A DNA stretch of 64,000 bases from contig NZ_JBFAKK010000001.1 in NCBI RefSeq assembly GCF_040655735.1, positions 310,001 to 374,000 on the forward strand, read 5' to 3'. Positions 1 through 8,101 of the stretch are shown here, in pieces; position 1 is the stretch's first letter, and every line of letters begins with the position of its first letter. A program made the translations under genes and the position numbers. The stretch comes from Phytomonospora sp040655735 (GTDB lineage Bacteria; Actinomycetota; Actinomycetes; Mycobacteriales; Micromonosporaceae). The notes beneath the pieces were generated by a model that was given only the letters and a program-made list of their open reading frames with translations, was not told where the DNA came from and did not search any database.

Positions 1-799
1 GGTACATCAGGAAGGGCAGCACGTGCGTCGAGATGCCCGGCCCTCCGTTGGTGAGCAGCAGGATGGTCTCGAAGAAGGTGAGCGAGCCGACGATGATCAG
101 CGTCGAGGACGTGACGATCGTGTTGCGCAGCTGGGGCAGGGTGATCCGCCAGAACGCCTGCACGCGGCCGGCGCCGTCGATGGTGGCCGCGTCGTAGAGC
201 ACGGCGGGGATGTTGCGGGCGGCGGCCTGGTAGATGAGCGTGTGGAACGGCACGAACTGCCAGCCGACGACGAACACGATCGCCGCCAGCGCGCCTCCGC
301 GGGTGCCGATGATGTTGCCGTCGTCGAAGCCGAACACCGGCCCGAGGTCGGCGGCCAGCCCGAAGTTCGGGTCGAGGAAGCGGTGGAACATCAGCGCGAT
401 CGCCGCGCTGGACAGCAGCAGCGGCAGGAAGAAGATAGCCGACAGCACGGCGCGGTTGCGCTGCCGTCCGGCCGCCCAGACGCCGATGAGCAGGGCGAGC
501 GGCGTCTGCGTGGTCCAGCTCAGGACGGTCAGCAGCAGGGTCGTGCGGCCGGCGGCGAAGACCTTGTCGTCGTCGAAGAGGCGCTCCCAGTTGGCCGTGC
601 CGGCCGGTTCGGGGTCGCCGATGCCCGTCCACGTCGTGAAGGACAGCGCGACCACGAGCACCAGCGGCAGCAGCGCGAAGAAGCCGAAGAAGACCGCCGC
701 GGGGAGGATGTAGAGGAGGTTCGGGCGAGGGATGGCGGCGGCGCGGCCGGTTGCCCGCCGGGTACGCCGGGCCGCCGCCGGTGGAAGGTCTGCGGTCAT
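1..799 (-). CDS. Sugar ABC transporter permease, MalF/UgpA type (partial at left edge)
   Basis: This is one inner-membrane subunit of a carbohydrate importer. The reading frame starts at an ATG whose complement lies at 797-799 and continues past base 1, so the C-terminus is missing. Hydrophobic segments are visible at about residues 29-54, 85-108, 116-138 and 170-190. The EAA loop that contacts the ATPase is clear near residues 201-221 (YDAATIDGAGR followed by FWRITLP). It follows the binding-protein gene on the same strand after 184 bases, so the two form one operon. A second permease is expected beyond the left edge. Xylooligosaccharide specificity is inferred only from the divergent GH3 gene. 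Confidence 0.9.
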   Translation of the reverse strand, partial: MTADLPPAAARRTRRATGRAAAIPRPNLLYILPAAVFFGFFALLPLVLVVALSFTTWTGIGDPEPAGTANWERLFDDDKVFAAGRTTLLLTVLSWTTQTPLALLIGVWAAGRQRNRAVLSAIFFLPLLLSSAAIALMFHRFLDPNFGLAADLGPVFGFDDGNIIGTRGGALAAIVFVVGWQFVPFHTLIYQAAARNIPAVLYDAATIDGAGRVQAFWRITLPQLRNTIVTSSTLIIVGSLTFFETILLLTNGGPGISTHVLPFLMY

Positions 800-932
800 G
801 CCCGGCCGTTCCCGTCGGGCGAAGGGTGAAGGCCCGGCGGCGCGGAGATGGGCGTGGGACGGACCGAGGCGTGCGGAAGACGCCGGGGGAGACCGTTGAC
901 GTGTCCCTGCCCCGCCTTCTCCGCAGGCCCTT

Positions 933-948
933 CCGGACCGATGTCCGG
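933..948. repeat. Small hairpin between binding-protein and permease genes
   Basis: CCGGAC, a CGAT loop and GTCCGG form a 6-bp perfect stem in the 184-base gap downstream of the binding-protein stop. It is weak alone, but stronger hairpins sit in the same place after two other binding-protein genes here. It may stabilise the upstream mRNA segment. Confidence 0.4.
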
Positions 949-983
949 TGGCTCCCCGCACAGGCCCCCGCCCGTCATGCTGC

Positions 984-2288
984 TCATGCGGCCGCGTCCT
1001 CGTTGGCCTTGACGAACCCGGCGGCGTCGAGCTCGCCGAGGAAGACCTGCGAGAGCGCGTCGAGCATCGGCCCGGCCAGCTCGCGCTCGACGGCCTGGTC
1101 CCACGACAGCTGGAAACTCGGCGCCTTCGCCACGAGGTCGTAGACGAAGGTGGCGAAGTCGGGGTTCTCCGCCGAGGCGAGGCGGTCGGTGATGTCGGTG
1201 ACCGCGGGGACGTCGCCGATGGAGATGAGGCCGTCCACATAGGCCTCGGAGGCCATCTCCGCCTTCAGGTAGGCGATGGCGGCGTCCTTGTGCGCGGAGT
1301 CCTTGGTGACCGAGAAGTAGTTGGTGGGGTTGCCGACGACCGCGTCGGGCGCCCCGGCGCCGTCCTCGATGACCGGGAACGGGCCCCACGCGAGGTCGTT
1401 CCTGGCGAACTCGGGAGCGCTGCCGAGCTGGGTCGTGTACTCCCACGAACCCATCAGGTGCATCGCGGCCTGCCCGGAGGAGAACACCTGCTGCACGGCG
1501 CCGCCCTCCCACTCGACGGCCGGGAAGTTGGTGCCGAAGACACCGCTGTCGACCAGTGAGGTGATCGTGTCGACGGCTCGTGTGACGGCCGGGTTCTGCC
1601 AGGCGCCCGGTGTGCCTGCGGCGATGTCGGCGAAGACCTGGGCCCCGCCGATGCGCTCGACGAGGTACTCGATCCACATCAGCTCGGTCCACGACTGCGC
1701 GCCGGCCAGGGCGACGGGTGTGACGCCGGCGCTCTTCAGACGCTCGCAGACGTCGAGGAACTGCGTCCAGGTCTGCGGGATCTCCACGCCGACCTCGCCG
1801 AACACCTTGGTGTTGTAGAACATGTGCACCGGCTGCATCGTGCGCATCGGGATGCCGTAGAACTTCCCGTCGATCTTGCCGGCGTCGAGCACCGAGGGCA
1901 GGAAGGCGCCCTTGAAGGCGGGGTCGGCGTCGAGGTGGGGTGTCAGGTCCTCCAGCAGCCCTTCGCGAGCGTAGGTGCGGATGCTCCCGCCGCCCCAGTT
2001 GAAGAACACGTCGGGTCGCTGGTTCGTGCCGACCGAGATGTGAACCTTGTCGCGGTACCCGGTGTTGACCTCCGGGCGGAGCACGCCCTTCGTGCCGGCC
2101 GAGGCGTTGTGGCGGTCGAGGGAGGCCTGGCTGACAGGGTTGACGTTCTCGTCCTGGAGGACCCAGACGTCGAAAGTGTCGTCGGCGGCCTCTTCACCGC
2201 CGCATCCGGCGCCGAATAAGGCGACGGCGGCGCCCCCGCCGGCGAGGGTGAGGAATCTCCGGCGAGGCATCGACATGGGGTTGGTCAT
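984..2288 (-). CDS. Carbohydrate ABC transporter substrate-binding lipoprotein (xylooligosaccharide type, BxlE-like)
   Basis: This is an extracytoplasmic sugar-binding protein of 434 residues. I chose the ATG at 2288 because a purine-rich GAAGGGACAG lies just upstream and because it places the export signal at the N-terminus. The signal has a twin-arginine-like PRRRFLTL followed by a hydrophobic stretch and a lipobox-like GAGC (Cys about residue 29), so Tat export and lipid anchoring are likely. The body looks like a family 1 solute-binding protein (FYGIPMRTMQPVHMFYN; GQAAMHLMGSWEY). A permease follows and a beta-xylosidase-like GH3 is divergent, which resembles the bxlE/bxlF/bxlA arrangement of streptomycetes. 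Xylobiose or xylooligosaccharides are the inferred ligands. Confidence 0.85.
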   Translation of the reverse strand: MTNPMSMPRRRFLTLAGGGAAVALFGAGCGGEEAADDTFDVWVLQDENVNPVSQASLDRHNASAGTKGVLRPEVNTGYRDKVHISVGTNQRPDVFFNWGGGSIRTYAREGLLEDLTPHLDADPAFKGAFLPSVLDAGKIDGKFYGIPMRTMQPVHMFYNTKVFGEVGVEIPQTWTQFLDVCERLKSAGVTPVALAGAQSWTELMWIEYLVERIGGAQVFADIAAGTPGAWQNPAVTRAVDTITSLVDSGVFGTNFPAVEWEGGAVQQVFSSGQAAMHLMGSWEYTTQLGSAPEFARNDLAWGPFPVIEDGAGAPDAVVGNPTNYFSVTKDSAHKDAAIAYLKAEMASEAYVDGLISIGDVPAVTDITDRLASAENPDFATFVYDLVAKAPSFQLSWDQAVERELAGPMLDALSQVFLGELDAAGFVKANEDAAA

Positions 2289-2331
2289 GACTGTCCCTTC
2301 ACGACACGGACGGTCCGCGGAACCGAGCGAC

Positions 2332-2346
2332 ACCGAAAGTTTCGGT
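2332..2346. promoter_or_regulatory. GAAAnTTTC operator in the binding-protein leader
   Basis: ACCGAAAGTTTCGGT is a perfect 7+1+7 palindrome, downstream of the predicted start point of the minus-strand transporter transcript. It contains the CGAAAnTTTCG element reported for xylan and xylooligosaccharide genes controlled by LacI-family BxlR in streptomycetes. A bound repressor would block elongation. Confidence 0.7.
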
Positions 2347-2378
2347 TGTTCTGCTCGGTACATCCAGTGATGCCGGGC

Positions 2379-2407
2379 ACACTACCGCCGTGTTTTCGGC
2401 CGGTCAA
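2379..2407 (-). promoter_or_regulatory. Promoter of the binding-protein/permease operon
   Basis: On the minus strand a -35 TTGACC (2407-2402) and a -10 TAGTGT (2384-2379) are separated by exactly 17 bases. Transcription would start near 2372, leaving a leader of about 85 bases that contains the operator at 2332-2346. Confidence 0.6.
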
Positions 2408-2411
2408 GTCC

Positions 2412-2441
2412 TTGTTTCCGTTGCACGGCAACCGATATGGT
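2412..2441 (+). promoter_or_regulatory. Possible promoter of the GH3 operon
   Basis: TTGTTT (2412-2417) and TATGGT (2436-2441) are 18 bases apart, with the GAAAnTTTC operator at 2476-2488 downstream. The -35 match is poor, so this is tentative. Confidence 0.35.
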
Positions 2442-2475
2442 GCCTGCGTCGGGCAAGGTCCGGCAATGGAAGATC

Positions 2476-2488
2476 CTGAAACTTTCAG
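2476..2488. promoter_or_regulatory. GAAAnTTTC operator in the GH3 leader
   Basis: CTGAAACTTTCAG is a perfect 6+1+6 palindrome ending 30 bases before the GH3 start codon. It shares the GAAAnTTTC core with the site at 2332-2346, so both divergent transcripts are probably controlled by one LacI-family repressor. No regulator gene is adjacent; it may lie beyond the left edge or be the LacI at 32324. Confidence 0.65.
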
Positions 2489-2518
2489 TTGTCGAACGGT
2501 AGGGGAGAGGCGGGCCGG

Positions 2519-4864
2519 ATGCACACTGGCGAGGAGACCCACCAGCCCTGGCTCGATCCGGCGGCACCCGTCGGCGAGCGCGTCGCGAGCCTCCTGGCCG
2601 CCATGACCCTCGAAGAGAAGACCGCCCAGCTGTACGGGGTCTGGATCGGCGTCGAACCCAGCGGGGCCGACGTCGCCCCGCACCAGCACGAGTTCGCCGA
2701 CGAGAGCCTCGACTTCGACGAGCTCGTCACCGCTGGTCTCGGCCAGTTGACCCGGCCGTTCGGCACCGCGCCGGTCGACCCCGCCGAAGGCGCCAAGGCG
2801 CTCGCCCGCATGCAGGCCGACATCCGCGCCGCCGGCCGCCACGGCGTCCCCGCCCTCGTCCACGAGGAGTGCCTCACCGGCTTCATGACCTGGGGCGCCA
2901 CCGTCTATCCCACGCCGCTGGCGTGGGGGGCGACCTTCAACCCGGCCCTCGTCGCCGCCATGGCCGGGCAGATCGCCGCGGGCATGAGACGCGTCGGGGT
3001 CCACCAGGGACTCGCGCCCGTCCTCGACGTCACCCGCGACCCGCGCTGGGGCCGCACCGAGGAGACCATCGGCGAGGATCCCTACCTCGTCGCCACCCTC
3101 GGCACCGCCTACGTACGCGGGCTGCGGGAGGGCGGTGTCATCCCCACCCTCAAGCACTTCGCCGGATACGCGGCCTCCGCCGCCGGCCGCAACTTCGCCC
3201 CCGTCTCCATCGGCCCCCGCGAACTGGCCGACGTCGTCCTGCCGCCTTTCGAGATGGCGATCCGCGACGGCGGCGCCGACTCGGTCATGCACGCCTACAC
3301 CGAGATCGACGGGCTTCCCACGGCCGCCGACCGCTCGCTGCTCACCGAACTGCTGCGCGACGCCTGGGGTTTCACCGGAACGGTCGTCTCCGACTACTTC
3401 GGCGTCTCCTTCCTCGAACTCCTCCACGGCGTCGCAGCCTCGCCGTCGCAGGCCGCGGCGCTGGCGCTGGCCGCGGGCGTCGACGTGGAGCTGCCGACGG
3501 TCCGCTGCTACGGCGGGCCCTTGGCGAGCGCCGTCCGGGAGGGCCTGATCGGCGAGTCGGCCGTCGACCTCGCGGTCGAGCGGGTGCTGCGGCAGAAGAT
3601 CGAACTCGGCCTCCTCGACCCCGATGCCACCGACCTTCCCGACGGCGCCATCGACCTCGACCCGCCGGAGGCCCGCGACACCGCCGCGCACCTCGCCGAG
3701 GAGTCGGTGATCCTGCTGGCCAACGACGGCATTCTGCCCTTGGCGGCGCCCGCGCGGATCGCCGTGATCGGGCCGGTCGCCGACGATCCGGCCGCGATGC
3801 TGGGCTGCTACGCCTTCCCCAGCCACGTCGGCCGGGAGCACGCGGCGCAGGACGGCGGCGACACCGGCCGGCCCTACTCGGTCGACCTGGGCGTCGACAT
3901 CCCCGACGTGCTCACGGCTCTGCGCGGCGAGCTCCCGGCTGCCGACATCGCCCACGCGAAGGGAACCGGCGTCGACGACCACGACACGGCCGGCTTCGCC
4001 GAGGCCACCGCGCTCGCCGCCTCCGCCGACGTCTGCGTCGCCGTCCTCGGGGACCGCTCCGGCCTCTTCGGCAGGGGCACTTCCGGTGAGGGCTGCGACC
4101 GCGCCGATCTGCGCCTGCCCGGTGCACAGCTCGAACTACTCGACGCGCTCCTGGCCACCGGCACACCCGTCGTCCTGGTCCTGCTCACCGGCCGCCCATA
4201 CGCGCTCGGCGCGCACGCCTCCCGTGTGGCGGCCGTCGTCCAGGCGTTCTTCCCGGGCGAGGAGGGCGCCAACGCCGTCGCCGGCGTCCTCTCGGGACGC
4301 GTCAACCCTTCGGGCAGGCTCCCGGTGAGCGTCCCCAGAGGACCCGGCGGCCAGCCGTCGACCTACCTGTCACCGATGCTCGGCCGCCGCACCGACGTCA
4401 GCGCCGTCGACCCCACGCCGCTGTTCCCCTTCGGACACGGCCTCTCCTACACCGCGTTCACCTGGGAGGACGCGCGTGCGAGCGCCGCCGAGACCGGAAC
4501 CGACGGCTCGGTCGAAGTCTCGGTCACCGTCACCAACACCGGCGACCGCACCGGCGCCGAGGTGGTCCAGCTCTACCTGCACGACCCGGTCGCGCAGGTC
4601 ACGCGGCCCGTCGTGCGGCTCATCGGCCACGCGAAGGCCGAACTCGTACCGGGGGAGCGGCGAACCGTCACCTTCGGAGTCCACGCCGACCTGTCGTCCT
4701 TCACCGGCCGCGACGGGCGGCGAGTCGTCGAACCGGGCTCGCTCGAACTGCGTCTCGGCCGCTCTGCCGCCGACATCGCCTCCACCGTGGCCGTGCGACT
4801 CGACGGCGACCTGCGGGTCGTCGGACACGACCGGCACCTGTCCTCGACGGTGACCTGGACATGA
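2519..4864 (+). CDS. GH3 beta-xylosidase / beta-glucosidase, cytoplasmic
   Basis: This glycoside hydrolase of 781 residues probably releases xylose (or arabinose or glucose) from imported oligosaccharides. The ATG at 2519 follows AGGGGAGAGG with 8-base spacing; a TTG further upstream is less likely. There is no signal peptide, so it acts in the cytoplasm. The (beta/alpha)8 domain holds LKHFAGY (K212, H213) and the nucleophile Asp in VVSDYFG (D292). The second domain has the loop around GCYAFPSHV (residues about 425-435) that I associate with actinomycete beta-xylosidases, and a fibronectin-III-like tail ends the protein. Its TGA overlaps the next ATG by 4 bases. The exact sugar is inferred from context. 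Confidence 0.9.
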   Translation: MHTGEETHQPWLDPAAPVGERVASLLAAMTLEEKTAQLYGVWIGVEPSGADVAPHQHEFADESLDFDELVTAGLGQLTRPFGTAPVDPAEGAKALARMQADIRAAGRHGVPALVHEECLTGFMTWGATVYPTPLAWGATFNPALVAAMAGQIAAGMRRVGVHQGLAPVLDVTRDPRWGRTEETIGEDPYLVATLGTAYVRGLREGGVIPTLKHFAGYAASAAGRNFAPVSIGPRELADVVLPPFEMAIRDGGADSVMHAYTEIDGLPTAADRSLLTELLRDAWGFTGTVVSDYFGVSFLELLHGVAASPSQAAALALAAGVDVELPTVRCYGGPLASAVREGLIGESAVDLAVERVLRQKIELGLLDPDATDLPDGAIDLDPPEARDTAAHLAEESVILLANDGILPLAAPARIAVIGPVADDPAAMLGCYAFPSHVGREHAAQDGGDTGRPYSVDLGVDIPDVLTALRGELPAADIAHAKGTGVDDHDTAGFAEATALAASADVCVAVLGDRSGLFGRGTSGEGCDRADLRLPGAQLELLDALLATGTPVVLVLLTGRPYALGAHASRVAAVVQAFFPGEEGANAVAGVLSGRVNPSGRLPVSVPRGPGGQPSTYLSPMLGRRTDVSAVDPTPLFPFGHGLSYTAFTWEDARASAAETGTDGSVEVSVTVTNTGDRTGAEVVQLYLHDPVAQVTRPVVRLIGHAKAELVPGERRTVTFGVHADLSSFTGRDGRRVVEPGSLELRLGRSAADIASTVAVRLDGDLRVVGHDRHLSSTVTWT

Positions 4865-5958
4865 GGACGCGGGAGGTCGCCCTCGTCGGCACCGGCGGGA
4901 TCGCCGGTGTCCACGCCGCTGACATCGGCCGGCTCGCCCCGCGAGTGCGCGTCACCGCGGCGGTCGACCCCGACGCCTCCCGGCTCGGCGAGTTTCGCGA
5001 GCGGTGGTCGGTGCCGAACACCTACACCGACCTCTCGACAATGCTCGACACGGCACCACCCGACCTGGTGATCGTCTGCACCCCACCGCATCGGCACGCC
5101 GGAATCGCGCTCGCCTGCCTCGGGCGGGGTGTGCACACGTGGTGCGAGAAGCCACCGGCGCTCAGCCTCGCCGAGCTCGACGCGGTCGCCGCCGCCGAGA
5201 CCCCGGACGCTCGGTTGATCACGGTGTCGCAGCACCGCTTCGGTTCCGGCGCCGAGCGGCTGCGCCGCATGGCCGCCTCGGGTGTGCTCGGGCCCAGCAT
5301 GGCGGCGCTGTGCCTGACCCTCTGGCACCGCCCGGACTCCTATTTCGACCTCGACTGGCGGGGGCGCTGGGACACCGAGGGCGGCGGGCCGACCATGGGC
5401 CACGGCATCCACCAGATGGACCTGGCCCTGTCGGTCCTCGGACCCTGGCGCGAGGTCACCGCCGTCGCCGCCCGCCGGGCCCGGCCCACCGACACCGAGG
5501 ACTTCTCCGCCGCGCTGGTCACCCTCGACGACGGCACGGTCGTCACCGTCGTCAACAGCCTGCTGTCCCCGCGCGAGACGAGCCACCTGCGTTTCGACTT
5601 CGCCAACGCCACCGTCGAGCTGACCCACCTCTACGGCTACGGAGACGACGACTGGCTTCTCACCCCCGCCGAAGGCCACGCCGAAGCCGTCCAGGCCGCG
5701 TGGGACGCCGGGCCCGCCGGGCGGCCCAGTGGCCACGCAGCCCAGCTCACCGCGATCCTCGACGCCCTCGACGACGGGCGCCCGCCACCGGTCACCGCCG
5801 CCGACGCCCGCGTCACACTCGAACTCATCACGGCCGTCTACGCCTCCGCCTTCACCGGCGCGCCCGTCCGGCGCGGCGAGATCGGCCCGCGCTCCCCTTT
5901 CTACCGGCGCATGGACGGAGCCGGCGCCCCCTGGCCCCCGAGACGAGGACCGCGATGA
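4861..5958 (+). CDS. Gfo/Idh/MocA family oxidoreductase
   Basis: This NAD(P)-dependent sugar or cyclitol dehydrogenase-like protein has 365 residues. The N-terminal Rossmann motif is VALVGTGGIAGVHAADI (about residues 6-22), and the family signature EKP occurs in CEKPPALSL (about residue 98). Later residues (GGGPTMGHGIHQMDLAL) match the C-terminal alpha/beta substrate domain with a His-containing helix. The start ATG overlaps the GH3 stop and its own stop overlaps the next start (ATGA at both ends), so all three are translationally coupled. The substrate is unknown; it probably acts on an unusual or modified sugar freed by the GH3 enzyme. Confidence 0.88.
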   Translation: MRTREVALVGTGGIAGVHAADIGRLAPRVRVTAAVDPDASRLGEFRERWSVPNTYTDLSTMLDTAPPDLVIVCTPPHRHAGIALACLGRGVHTWCEKPPALSLAELDAVAAAETPDARLITVSQHRFGSGAERLRRMAASGVLGPSMAALCLTLWHRPDSYFDLDWRGRWDTEGGGPTMGHGIHQMDLALSVLGPWREVTAVAARRARPTDTEDFSAALVTLDDGTVVTVVNSLLSPRETSHLRFDFANATVELTHLYGYGDDDWLLTPAEGHAEAVQAAWDAGPAGRPSGHAAQLTAILDALDDGRPPPVTAADARVTLELITAVYASAFTGAPVRRGEIGPRSPFYRRMDGAGAPWPPRRGPR

Positions 5959-6857
5959 GCGAACTGCGACTCACCGACGACGGCACCTCCCTGCGCGTCG
6001 CCCACGACGGCGGCGAACTGCTGCGCTACGTCTACCGGCCCGACGACGCCCAGCTGGAGTCCCCGCGCCCGTACTTCCATCCGCTGCGAACCCTCGGCGG
6101 CCGGATCGTCAGCCTCTACCGGCCGCACGATCACGTCTGGCACAAGGGACTGGCGCTCTCACTGCCCAATGTGGGCAGTGAGAACTTCTGGGGCGGCACG
6201 ACCTACCGCCGGGGGATCGGCTACCGCCAGTACGACAACGACGGATCCATGCGCCACCGCGGGTTCACCGGCCACACGCACGAGCCCGGGCGGGTCGGCG
6301 CGAGCCACCGCCTCGACTGGGTGACCCAGGCCGGCGCCACCTGGTTCACCGAGGAGCGCTCCTTCATCGTCACGACCGCGCCCGAGGCGTGGGCGCTCCG
6401 CTTCGAGACGACGTTCACCAGCGTCGCCGAAGAGCCCGTCGTCATCGGCAGTCCCACCACCGAGGGACGCGACAACGCCGGGTACGGCGGTCTCTTCTGG
6501 CGCGGACCGAGATCCTTCACCGACGGTGTCGTCCGCGTCCCGGGACGCACCGGCGGAGACGAGCTCATGGGCGTCCGCGCGCCCTGGATGGCCTATACCG
6601 GCCGCCACGACGAGACCGGCGGAGCGTCCACACTGCTGTTCGCCGACGATTCCCCGGGGACCCCGGTGCGCTGGTTCGTCCGCGCCAACCCCTTCGCGGC
6701 GGTCTGCCCGGCGCCGTTCTTCGACACTGAGTTCCCCATCGCGCCGGGGGAGTCGCTGAGCCTGCGCTACGCCGTGGTGATCGCCGACGGGGACCACGGC
6801 GACGAGGGCACCGCCGCGCTGGCCGGAATCGCCACCGGGGCCCTAGCGGGACGTTAA
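5955..6857 (+). CDS. PmoA/DUF6807 family protein
   Basis: This protein has 300 residues. The sequence YFHPLRTLGGRIVSLYRPHDH, followed by HKGLAL and later NVGSENFWGG, is typical of the DUF6807 (PmoA) family. That family was named after a methane-oxygenase label but is usually found beside sugar-acid and polysaccharide genes. It has no signal peptide. It is coupled by ATGA to the Gfo/Idh/MocA gene and is the last gene of the GH3 operon, before a strong hairpin terminator. No biochemical role can be assigned. The partnership with an oxidoreductase suggests processing of an oxidised sugar intermediate, which is inference. Confidence 0.8.
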   Translation: MSELRLTDDGTSLRVAHDGGELLRYVYRPDDAQLESPRPYFHPLRTLGGRIVSLYRPHDHVWHKGLALSLPNVGSENFWGGTTYRRGIGYRQYDNDGSMRHRGFTGHTHEPGRVGASHRLDWVTQAGATWFTEERSFIVTTAPEAWALRFETTFTSVAEEPVVIGSPTTEGRDNAGYGGLFWRGPRSFTDGVVRVPGRTGGDELMGVRAPWMAYTGRHDETGGASTLLFADDSPGTPVRWFVRANPFAAVCPAPFFDTEFPIAPGESLSLRYAVVIADGDHGDEGTAALAGIATGALAGR

Positions 6858-6864
6858 CGCTAAC
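6853..6864. promoter_or_regulatory. GTTAAC-type LacI operator overlapping the end of the DUF6807 gene
   Basis: GTTAACGCTAAC overlaps the TAA stop and has GTTA/TAAC inverted arms. The same core recurs at 6987 and 17315, in front of the two paralogous LacI-controlled units. It could be an upstream auxiliary operator for the arabinose operon. Confidence 0.45.
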
Positions 6865-6878
6865 AACGTTCTCAGACT

Positions 6879-6910
6879 CCGAACCGGGGCGTCGCGACGC
6901 CCCGGTTCGG
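6879..6910 (+). terminator. Perfect 16-bp hairpin terminator of the GH3 operon
   Basis: Two perfectly complementary 16-base arms (6879-6894 and 6895-6910, beginning CCGAACCGGGG) lie 21 bases after the DUF6807 stop. There is no long T run, as is usual for high-GC actinobacterial terminators. Confidence 0.75.
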
Positions 6911-6964
6911 CCTGTTTCACGCCTGTTCTCGCCGGCCTCCAAGACTTCTCGATCCGTCATCTCC

Positions 6965-7008
6965 TTGACATCCGGGTCATGTTCGCGTTAACAATGTGCG
7001 CGCTAACA
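6965..7008 (+). promoter_or_regulatory. Promoter and operators of the lacI-araBDA operon
   Basis: A consensus -35 TTGACA (6965-6970) is followed, 17-18 bases later, by a -10-like TAACAA (6989-6994). The -10 is embedded in GCGTTAACA (6985-6993), and a second half-similar GCGCTAACA lies at 7000-7008. A LacI dimer on these sites would cover the -10 region, giving direct repression and autoregulation of the first gene. Confidence 0.6.
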
Positions 7009-7039
7009 CGTTTTCCGGCTCCGGACGGAGAGAGACGAC

Positions 7040-8101
7040 ATGGCCGACCCCGGCACGTTGCCGAGCGACCTCGACGGCAGCACCCGCGCGGCGGTCATGG
7101 CCGACGTCGCCCGGCTCGCCGGCGTCTCCCACACCACCGTCTCCCGCGTCATCAACGGCCACCCCTCCGTCCGCGAGTCCACCCGGCACCGCGTCCGGCA
7201 GGCCATGACCGCCCTGGCCTACCGCCCCAACAGCGCCGCCAGGACACTGGTCACCGGCCGCTCCCGTGTCCTCGGCGTCATCTGCATGGACCCCACCTAT
7301 TACGGACCCGTCTCGGTCCTCAGCGCCGTCGAACGCAGCGCCCGCCAGTCCGGCTACGCCGTGTCGATCGCCAACCTCCCGGGCCTCGACCGCCGCAGCC
7401 TCACCGACGCCGTCGACTTCCTCGCCGCCCAAGCCGTCGTGGGCATCATCGCCATCACCCCGCACGCGGCGACCATGGCCGCCCTCGCCCACGTCCCCGC
7501 CGGAATCCCGATCGTCGCCGTCGAAGGATGCAGCGGCGCGGTGCCCACCGCCGCCGTCGACCAGTACCTCGGCGCCCGCCTGGCCACCGAGCACCTCCTC
7601 GGGCTCGGCCACCGCACGGTCGTCCACATCGCCGGGCCCGCCGACTGGTACGAGGCGCCCGAACGCGAACGCGGCTGGCGCGACGCCCTCACCGACATCG
7701 CCCGGCCCACCCCGTCGGTCGAGCGCGGCGACTGGACCGCCGCCTCCGGCTACGCGGCCACCCGCCGGATCCTCGCCCGCGACCGACTCACCGCCCTGTT
7801 CGTCGCCAACGACCAGATGGCCCTCGGTGCTCTTCTGGCCCTCCACCAGGCCGGCCTGGACGTGCCCGGCGACGTCAGCGTCGTCGGATTCGACGACGCC
7901 CCCGAGGCCGCCTACTACACGCCGCCGCTGACCACCGTCCGCCAAGACTTCGCCGAGGTCGGCCGCACCGGAATGGACCTGCTCCTCGAACAGATCGAGG
8001 GCGCGGCCCGCTCCACCCGCCGCGTCATCACCATCCCCGGCCTCGTGGTGCGCGCCAGCACCGCCCGCCCGCCCAACGACCAAGGACGGCACACCGCATG
8101 A
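7040..8101 (+). CDS. LacI-family regulator of the arabinose operon
   Basis: This repressor has 353 residues. The N-terminal helix-turn-helix is DVARLAGVSHTTVSRVINGHPSV (about residues 22-44, given here only as motif position), and a periplasmic-binding-protein-like effector domain ends in VGFDDAPEAAYYTPPLTTVRQDF. It is the first gene of the operon, and its stop overlaps the araB start by 4 bases, so it controls its own synthesis. The likely inducer is L-arabinose or a close derivative. It is clearly paralogous to the LacI at 16117-17178; both retain HIAGPxDW and VxxGDWxAxSGYAA-type segments. Actinobacterial ara operons using LacI instead of AraC are known. Confidence 0.9.
   Translation: MADPGTLPSDLDGSTRAAVMADVARLAGVSHTTVSRVINGHPSVRESTRHRVRQAMTALAYRPNSAARTLVTGRSRVLGVICMDPTYYGPVSVLSAVERSARQSGYAVSIANLPGLDRRSLTDAVDFLAAQAVVGIIAITPHAATMAALAHVPAGIPIVAVEGCSGAVPTAAVDQYLGARLATEHLLGLGHRTVVHIAGPADWYEAPERERGWRDALTDIARPTPSVERGDWTAASGYAATRRILARDRLTALFVANDQMALGALLALHQAGLDVPGDVSVVGFDDAPEAAYYTPPLTTVRQDFAEVGRTGMDLLLEQIEGAARSTRRVITIPGLVVRASTARPPNDQGRHTA

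Noticed and set aside
6879..6910. Long perfect palindrome as an attachment site or origin
   Set aside because: It lies 21 bases after a stop codon, has terminator geometry, and no integrase or repeat copy is nearby.
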